The notes under the pieces: model-generated
The model's input: only the letters and a program-made list of their open reading frames with translations
What the model was told of the DNA's origin: nothing
The model's database searches: none
Made by a program: the position numbers and the translations under genes
Origin: Pseudomonadota bacterium
Lineage (GTDB): Bacteria > Pseudomonadota > Alphaproteobacteria > Rhizobiales > Rhizobiaceae
DNA length: 10,356 nt
Direction of reading: 5' to 3'
Assembly: GCA_023428515.1 (NCBI GenBank)
Contig: JAEYXI010000020.1
Location: forward strand, 1 to 10,356
In this document: positions 5,287 to 10,356 of the stretch, piece after piece
Position numbering within the stretch: the stretch's first letter is position 1
Layout: each line of letters begins with the position of its first letter

Positions 5287-7110
5287 TCAGGCGAACCCGA
5301 AGACGCTGGCGCCCTGGTCGGCCCGCCCTGCCAGTTCGCGAAAACCGGCGAAGAGCTCGCGGCCAAAACCCTGTTCGTTGGCGGAGAGGTCGGGCGTCCC
5401 GAGCGGGCGTCCGGCAAGCTCCTCGTCCGGCACCAGCACCTGGAGCGTGCCGGCGTCGGCGTCGAGCCTGATCAGGTCGCCGTCGTGCAGCCGGCCGAGC
5501 GGTCCGCCTTCCAGCGCTTCGGGCGTCACATGGATTGCCGCCGGCACCTTGCCCGACGCGCCCGACATGCGCCCGTCGGTGACGAGCGCCACCTTGTGGC
5601 CGCGGTCCTGCAGGACGCCGAGCACGGTAGTCAGCCGGTGCAGCTCCGGCATGCCGTTCGCCTTCGGACCCTGGAAGCGGATCACCGCCACGAAATCGCG
5701 GTCGAGCTCGCCGGCCTTGAAGGCGGCGTTGAGGGCTTCCTGGCTGTCGAGCACGACGGCTGGCGCCTCGATCACGCGACGCTCCGGCTTGACCGCCGAG
5801 GTCTTGATGATCGCATGGCCGAGATTGCCTGAGAGCACCTTAAGCCCGCCGGTCGGCTGGAAGGCCTTGGGGAAGGGCGCGAGCACCTTCTCGTCGCCGC
5901 TCTTTTCCGGCGCCGGTTCGCGCACCACGCCGCCGTCAACGCCGAGCTTCGCCTCGATGGCGTAAGGGCGCAGGCCTTCGCCCCAGACCGTCTGCACGTC
6001 CTCGTGCAAAAGCCCGGCGTCGAGCAGTTCGCGGATTAGGAAGCCCATGCCGCCCGCGGCGTGGAAATGGTTCACGGCGGCGAGCCCGTTCGGATAGACG
6101 CGGGCGAGCAGCGGCACCGCTTCGGAGATATCCGAAATATCCTGCCAGGTGATCGAGATGCCGGCGGCATGCGCCATGGCGATCAGGTGGATCGTGTGGT
6201 TGGTCGAGCCGCCGGTTGCATGCAGGCCGACGATGCCGTTCACCACCGAGCGCTCGTCGATCATCTTGCCGACCGGCGTGTAGGCATTGCCGAGCTGGGT
6301 GATCGCCAGCGCGCGCATCGCCGCTTCCTTCGTCAGCGCGTCACGCAACGGCGTGCCGGGATTGATGAAGGAGGCGCCCGGAGTGTGCAGGCCCATGATC
6401 TCCATCAGCATCTGGTTGGAGTTCGCCGTGCCGTAGAAGGTGCAGGTGCCCGGCCTGTGATAGGATTTCGACTCGGCTTCGAGCAGTTCGGCACGGCCGA
6501 CCTTGCCCTCGGCATAGAGCTGGCGGACCTTGGCCTTCTGGTCGTTCGGGATGCCTGAGGTCATCGGCCCGGCGGGGATGAACACCGCAGGCAGATGGCC
6601 GAAGGTGAGCGCGGCGATGGCGAGGCCCGGCACGATCTTGTCGCAGACGCCGAGATAGACCGCCGCGTCGAACATGTTGTGCGACAGGCCGATCGCGGTC
6701 GCCATGGCGATCACGTCGCGCGAGAAGAGCGACAGTTCCATGCCCGGCTGGCCCTGGGTGACGCCGTCACACATGGCGGGCACGCCGCCCGCCACCTGCG
6801 CGATGCCGCCGGCTTCGCTTGCTGCCTGCTTGATCAGTTGCGGATAGGTCTCGAAGGGCTGATGCGCCGAGAGCATGTCGTTGTAGGAGGTGATGATGCC
6901 GAGGTTGGGCACCCGGTCGCCGCCGAGCGCGACCTTCTCCTGGGGGCTGCACACCGCGAAGCCGTGCGCGAGGTTGCCGCAGGAAAGTGTCGCGCGGTTG
7001 GCTGTCCGTCCAGCCGCTTTTTCGACGCGGTCGAGGTAAAGTTCGCGCGCTGGTCTCGATCGTTCCCGGATTCTCTCCGTGATCGCCTCAATGTCTTTTC
7101 TAGCCGTCAT
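5287..7110 (-). CDS. edd: Phosphogluconate dehydratase, Entner-Doudoroff pathway
   Basis: The 607-residue protein has the family's usual length and belongs to the IlvD/Edd dehydratases. It converts 6-phosphogluconate to 2-keto-3-deoxy-6-phosphogluconate in the cytosol. The iron-sulfur cysteines expected for the family are present at Cys114 (MCDGVTQG), Cys156 (GVCDKIVPG, family signature 1) and Cys223 ([14 protein letters not shown]). The second family signature, [11 protein letters not shown], is at 510-520. Edd, rather than dihydroxy-acid dehydratase, is indicated by [15 protein letters not shown] (76-90), the FYGTANSNQ motif and the operon. The start ATG at 7110 is supported by AAAGGA about 9 nt upstream. 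It is the last gene of the zwf-pgl-edd set, 97 bp after pgl. The aldolase gene eda is not in the window. Confidence 0.96.
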   Translation of the reverse strand: MTARKDIEAITERIRERSRPARELYLDRVEKAAGRTANRATLSCGNLAHGFAVCSPQEKVALGGDRVPNLGIITSYNDMLSAHQPFETYPQLIKQAASEAGGIAQVAGGVPAMCDGVTQGQPGMELSLFSRDVIAMATAIGLSHNMFDAAVYLGVCDKIVPGLAIAALTFGHLPAVFIPAGPMTSGIPNDQKAKVRQLYAEGKVGRAELLEAESKSYHRPGTCTFYGTANSNQMLMEIMGLHTPGASFINPGTPLRDALTKEAAMRALAITQLGNAYTPVGKMIDERSVVNGIVGLHATGGSTNHTIHLIAMAHAAGISITWQDISDISEAVPLLARVYPNGLAAVNHFHAAGGMGFLIRELLDAGLLHEDVQTVWGEGLRPYAIEAKLGVDGGVVREPAPEKSGDEKVLAPFPKAFQPTGGLKVLSGNLGHAIIKTSAVKPERRVIEAPAVVLDSQEALNAAFKAGELDRDFVAVIRFQGPKANGMPELHRLTTVLGVLQDRGHKVALVTDGRMSGASGKVPAAIHVTPEALEGGPLGRLHDGDLIRLDADAGTLQVLVPDEELAGRPLGTPDLSANEQGFGRELFAGFRELAGRADQGASVFGFA

Positions 7111-7207
7111 CGGTCATCCTTTCCGGCGTGCCGCTGGAAAAGTGGGAGGGCTTCTCCAGCCGACACGCGAATGTCGGGGACCTTGGGAGCAGTCCCCGGA
7201 ACCGGGC
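7111..7207 (-). promoter_or_regulatory. pgl-edd intergenic spacer with a GC-rich hairpin
   Basis: The 97-bp spacer contains a 7-bp perfect inverted repeat, CGGGGAC (7175-7181) with GTCCCCG (7192-7198), and a 10-nt loop. It lies just downstream of the pgl stop on the minus strand. No T tract follows it on that strand, so it is not a convincing terminator. It could be a processing or mRNA-stability element, or mean nothing. Confidence 0.3.
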
Positions 7208-7903
7208 CTATTCGGCCCAGAAAATTTCCACCGGCCGCGGCGACGCATCGATCGCGGCGCGGATCGGCAGCTTCTCGCCTGCCAGCGCACTGTCGAGCAC
7301 CTGGCGCTTGTCCGGCCCTTCGATGTGCAACGCCAGGAAGCCGGCTTCGACGATCTTGCCGAGCGTCAGCGTCAGCCTGTGTTCCTGAGCCGTGACGGAT
7401 TCGACAGGCAGAACGAGCTTCGCGGCATCCGCGGCGAGCAATTCGGCGACGTCGGGCGCATCCGGGAAGAACGATGCCGTATGGCCGTCCGGCCCCATGC
7501 CGAGGATCGCCACGTCGAGCGGCCAAGGCAGCTTGGCGAGCTCGGCGCGCGCACGGCTCGCGGCTTCATCGCCGTCGTCTGTGCCGTGATAGAGCGGTAC
7601 GAAGGTGGCAGCCGCGGCCGGCCCCTGCAGGAGCTTGTCGGCCACCAGCTTGGCGTTTGAGCGCGGCTGGTCGGCCGGCACCAGCCGCTCGTCGATGAGC
7701 GTCACGATCACCTTCTTCCAATCGATCGCGGCACTGGAAAGTTCCGCGAAGAGAAGTGCCGGCGTCGAGCCGCCCGAGACGGCGATGAAACCGGCCCCGC
7801 GTCGGGCGATGGCGTCCGACAGCTTTCCGGCGATCGTCGTGGCCAGCGTCTTTGCCAGTTCCGCCCGGCTCGGGAAGACATGCAACTCGTAGGACAGCGC
7901 CAT
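7208..7903 (-). CDS. pgl: 6-phosphogluconolactonase
   Basis: The 231-residue protein hydrolyses 6-phosphoglucono-delta-lactone to 6-phosphogluconate, the step between Zwf and Edd. It is of the DevB/NagB-like type: VSGGSTP (42-48) binds phosphate, LIDERLVP (69-76) holds a conserved active-site stretch, and LGMGPDGHTASFFP (134-147) carries the family's catalytic histidine region (His141). Length is normal for the family. The ATG at 7903 follows the zwf stop (TGA, 7909-7907) by 3 bp, in the sequence TGAGGAATG. With so little spacing, translation is probably coupled to that of zwf. If ribosomes stop at the zwf amber codon, expression of pgl may fall. Confidence 0.95.
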   Translation of the reverse strand: MALSYELHVFPSRAELAKTLATTIAGKLSDAIARRGAGFIAVSGGSTPALLFAELSSAAIDWKKVIVTLIDERLVPADQPRSNAKLVADKLLQGPAAAATFVPLYHGTDDGDEAASRARAELAKLPWPLDVAILGMGPDGHTASFFPDAPDVAELLAADAAKLVLPVESVTAQEHRLTLTLGKIVEAGFLALHIEGPDKRQVLDSALAGEKLPIRAAIDASPRPVEIFWAE

Positions 7904-7906
7904 TCC

Positions 7907-9382
7907 TCAAGCGCTCTCGTGCCATGTACGGCCATCGCGCTCGATCAGCGCGATCGATGCCGACGGTCCCCATGTCCCGGCGGTGTAGCCCTGCACTTCC
8001 TGCCGGGCGTCGGCCCAGGCGTCGAGGATGGGGCCGACCCACATCCACGCGGCCTCCACCTCGTCGCGGCGCATGAACAGCGTCTGGTTACCGCGGATCA
8101 CGTCCATGATGAGCCGCTCGTAGGCGTCGGGCGAGCGCCCGCTGAACGTGTCGGCGAATATCATGTCGAGTGGCAGCTGCCTGAGCCGCATGCCGCCCGG
8201 CCCCGGATCCTTGATCATGATGTAGATCTTGACGCTCTCGTCCGGCTGCAGGCGGATCACGAGCTGGTTGGGCAGCATGTTGCCCGCGCCGTCGCCGAAG
8301 ATGTTGTAGGGCACCGGCTTGAAATCGATGACGATCTCCGAGACGCGGGTCGTCAGCCGCTTGCCCGTGCGGATATAGAACGGCACGCCCGCCCAGCGCC
8401 AGTTGTCGATCTCGGCCTTGATCGCCACGAACGTTTCCGTCGTGCTGTCCGGCTTGCCGAGTTCCTCGAGATAGCCCTTGACCGGGCCGCCGGCCGACGC
8501 GCCGGCGCGATACTGGCCGCGCACCGTCTTCTTGGGCGCTTCCTGCCCGTTGATGCGCTTCAACGAGCGCAGCACCTTCTGCTTTTCGTCGCGTACGGCG
8601 TTGGCCTCCACCGCGGATGACGGCGTCTACATGGCGACGAGGCAGAGCAATTGCAGGATGTGGTTCAGCACCATATCGCGCAGCGCGCCGGCCGTGTCGT
8701 AGTAGGTGACGCGATCCTCCAGACCGACGGTCTCCGCCACGGTGATCTGAACGTGGTCGATATGGGCGGAATTCCACACCGGCTCGAAAAGCGCGTTGGC
8801 GAAGCGGATCGCCATCAGGTTCTGCACCGTCTCCTTGCCGAGATAGTGGTCGATGCGGAAGATCTGGTGCTCGCCGAACACGCTGCCGATCTGGTCGTTG
8901 AGCTGCCTGGCGGAGTCGAGATCGCGGCCGATCGGCTTTTCGACCACGATGCGGGAGTTCTCGGTGATGACGTCGTGCTTCTTGAGCTCCGCCGCGATGC
9001 TGCCGAACAGGGCCGGGGTCACCGCGAGATAGAAGGCGCGGATCGACTTGCTGTTGCCGATTGCCTTCTTGAGTTCGTCGAAGCCGGCGCCCGAGGTCGC
9101 GTCGGCCGGGACATAGCTCAGCCGCTTGACGAATTTATCGACCTGCTCCTTGTCTAGATATTCCTTGGCGACGTGTTCGTTCAGCGCCTTTCGTGCAAAC
9201 TCCTGGAACTGCTTGTCCGTCAGCTTGGAACGCGACGTGCCGATGATGCGGGTCGGTTCGGAGAACTGCTGGTCGAGCTGGCGATGGTAGAGGGCGGGCA
9301 AGAGCTTGCGCTCGGAGAGGTCGCCGGTGCCTCCGAAAATGATCAGGTCGAACGGGTCGACGGGAATGATCTGGCTTGTCAT
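7907..9382 (-). pseudogene. zwf: Glucose-6-phosphate 1-dehydrogenase gene interrupted by one in-frame amber codon
   Basis: The frame from the ATG at 9382 to the TGA at 7907 would encode 491 residues, the usual length for bacterial Zwf, except that codon 252 is TAG (8629-8627). The first 251 residues contain the NADP-binding FGGTGDLSERKLLPALY (16-32), EKPIGRD (148-154) and the active-site RIDHYLGKE (176-184). The remaining frame continues without shift as TPSSAVEANAVRDEK and later KGYLEELGKPDS, RWAGVPFYIRTGKRL and a normal C-terminus. Homologues commonly read CLVAME at this point, so a GAG-to-TAG change of a single base explains the stop. A 251-residue product would lack most of the substrate-binding and dimerisation domain and should be inactive. 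A GTG at 8611-8609, 18 nt beyond the amber, could restart translation of the C-terminal half. No other damage is visible, so the lesion is recent, or a sequence error, or suppressed. Zwf normally oxidises glucose-6-phosphate with NADP to begin the pathway. Confidence 0.9.
8627..8629 (-). other. In-frame amber stop (TAG) at zwf codon 252
   Basis: The plus strand reads CTA at 8627-8629, so the minus strand reads TAG directly after an ATG codon (Met251). The start codons of the two halves, 9382 and 8611, differ by 771 bases, exactly 257 codons, which shows that no frameshift accompanies the stop. Confidence 0.95.
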
Positions 9383-9552
9383 CTCTTGTCCACTTCATGC
9401 CGCAACGCAGCAAATTAATCTAATCGATTTAATTCCGCTAGTACCACTTGTAGCGCCAAGGTGTCACATGGTTGGGCCAGCCACTGGCTCCCCGCGGTTT
9501 GCGGTGGCACCATAGAGCGTCCCCATGACAGAATTCAAAGGGAGAATCGGCA
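9383..9552. promoter_or_regulatory. Divergent promoter region between zwf and the aldehyde dehydrogenase gene, with an AT-rich inverted repeat
   Basis: This 170-bp spacer separates two genes transcribed away from each other, so it must hold both promoters. An AT-rich island at 9412-9434 stands out from the GC-rich surroundings. It contains AATTAA (9413-9418) and TTAATT (9429-9434) as an inverted repeat with 10 nt between them, plus a direct repeat TAATC-TAATC (9416-9425). The island is 31-53 bp upstream of the zwf start, so it could be an operator, a -10 region, or both. I could not pick out a convincing -35/-10 pair for either gene. The site does not match the published HexR palindrome for zwf genes of other proteobacteria. 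AAGGGAG (9538-9544) is the Shine-Dalgarno of the right-hand gene. Confidence 0.5.
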
Positions 9553-10356
9553 ATGGGTGCGCATCTTTCGACCGAAATCGCCGAAGGCCGCGCCTTCATG
9601 CAGGTCGTCGACGGAAATCCCGTCGATTCCTTGTCTGGCGAACGCATCGACGTCATCTGCCCGTCGGACGGCAAGGCGTTCGCCTCCATTCCGGCCTCCG
9701 GCAATGCCGATGTCGACCGGGCGGTGAAGGCCGCGCGGCACGCCTTTGACGAAGGGCCATGGGCGAAGATGTCTGCAGTCGAGCGCGGGCGACTGCTGAG
9801 CAGGCTTTTCCGCCTGGTCGAAGAGAATGGCGACGAACTCGCCGCCCTCGAATCGCGCGACACCGGCAAGCCGCTCCGTCAGGGCAAGGCGGATGTCGCG
9901 GCGGTGATGCGCTACTACGAATTCTACGGCGGCGCCGGCGACAAGATCCACGGCGACACTATCCCGTTCCTCGACGGTTACACCGCGCTCACTTTGCGCG
10001 AGCCGCACGGTGTCGTCGCCGGCATCTTGCCGTGGAATTATCCGCTGCAGATCTTGGCGCGGGTCGCGGGCGCTGCACTCGCCATGGGCAACACACTGGT
10101 GGTGAAGCCCGCAGAGGACGCCTCGCTGACGACGATCCGCATCGCCGAGCTGGCGCTGGAGGCAGGCTTTCCGGCCGGGGTCTTCAACGTGATCACCGGC
10201 TATGGTCGCGAGGCGGGAGCGGCGCTGTCCGCTCATCCCGGCGTCGACTACGTCACCTTTACCGGCTCGCCGCCGACCGGCACCGCGATCCAGCAGGCGG
10301 CCGCGATCAACAATCGCGGCGTCACCATGGAGCTCGGCGGCAAGTCGCCGCAGATC
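9553..10356 (+). CDS. NAD(P)-dependent aldehyde dehydrogenase, N-terminal part (3' end outside window)
   Basis: From the ATG at 9553 the frame stays open to the window edge, giving 268 residues of a protein that is usually 480-500 long. Family motifs are clear: LPWNYP (159-164, with Asn162 stabilising the reaction intermediate), VVKPAEDAS (183-191, cofactor binding), FTGSPPTG (236-243, nucleotide-binding loop) and MELGGKSP (259-266, with Glu260 as general base). The catalytic cysteine lies beyond the window. The enzyme oxidises an aldehyde to an acid in the cytosol. The overall look is of the betaine-aldehyde or aminoaldehyde branch, but the substrate cannot be assigned, so no symbol is given. 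The start is supported by AAGGGAG ending 8 nt upstream. A competing ATG at 9525 is in another frame and gives a protein with no recognisable motif. The gene is divergent from zwf, across a 170-bp spacer. Confidence 0.92.
   Translation, partial: MGAHLSTEIAEGRAFMQVVDGNPVDSLSGERIDVICPSDGKAFASIPASGNADVDRAVKAARHAFDEGPWAKMSAVERGRLLSRLFRLVEENGDELAALESRDTGKPLRQGKADVAAVMRYYEFYGGAGDKIHGDTIPFLDGYTALTLREPHGVVAGILPWNYPLQILARVAGAALAMGNTLVVKPAEDASLTTIRIAELALEAGFPAGVFNVITGYGREAGAALSAHPGVDYVTFTGSPPTGTAIQQAAAINNRGVTMELGGKSPQI

Noticed and set aside
7174..7198. An intrinsic terminator after pgl
   Set aside because: The hairpin is real, but no T tract follows it on the minus strand. The downstream edd gene belongs to the same pathway, so termination there is unlikely.
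5278..7395. Several plus-strand frames opposite edd (for example 5278-5832, 6061-6558 and 6595-7395)
   Set aside because: They are mirror frames of a strongly supported dehydratase gene in GC-rich DNA, with no motifs or ribosome-binding sites.
8590..8650. A frameshift as the cause of the split zwf
   Set aside because: The two halves are exactly in frame (771 bases between the first ATG and GTG 8611). Translation through the TAG gives the expected sequence, so the lesion is a base substitution.
9412..9434. A HexR operator controlling zwf
   Set aside because: The half-sites and spacing do not match the published HexR palindrome, so only an uncharacterised inverted repeat is reported.
9553..10356. 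A betB assignment linked to the GbdR-like regulator
   Set aside because: The catalytic half of the enzyme is outside the window and the motifs seen are common to many aldehyde dehydrogenases. The regulator is 8 kb away.

Overview
The window looks like chromosomal DNA from a high-GC alphaproteobacterium of the order Hyphomicrobiales (rhizobia), most likely near Mesorhizobium or another Phyllobacteriaceae genus. This rests on strong G/C preference at third codon positions, a zwf-pgl-edd Entner-Doudoroff operon in the rhizobial order, and the general look of the proteins. The genus is an inference, not a demonstration. No tRNA, rRNA, insertion sequence, prophage or CRISPR array is visible.

Layout. 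Positions 2-250 (+) hold the 3' end of folD. A GlxA-type regulator follows at 276-1274 (+), with a DJ-1/PfpI-like domain and an AraC-type DNA-binding domain. Two exported proteins form a tight pair: a von Willebrand factor A protein with four degenerate C-terminal repeats (1365-3113) and a small MliC-like lysozyme inhibitor (3126-3473). A 278-bp spacer then holds a promoter-like sequence, a short leader ORF with a strong Shine-Dalgarno, and several mutually exclusive RNA pairings. It leads into an ABC-F ATPase gene (3752-5281). On the minus strand lie zwf (9382-7907), pgl (7903-7208) and edd (7110-5287); edd meets the ABC-F gene tail to tail with 5 bp between them. A divergent aldehyde dehydrogenase gene begins at 9553 and runs off the end.

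How the genes work together. Zwf, Pgl and Edd would convert glucose-6-phosphate to 2-keto-3-deoxy-6-phosphogluconate, but zwf carries a single in-frame amber codon (8629-8627) in an otherwise intact 491-codon frame. It is therefore a recent pseudogene, a sequence error or a read-through case. The VWA and MliC-like proteins both carry signal peptides and probably act in the envelope.

The two most interesting points are the attenuator-like leader of the ABC-F gene and the amber codon in zwf. The leader encodes a 23-residue basic peptide with an Arg-Gln-Arg-Gly-Pro stretch. Its RNA can form alternative pairings that either expose or hide the ABC-F start region. This resembles drug-responsive leaders of antibiotic-resistance ABC-F genes, but no drug response can be read from the sequence.
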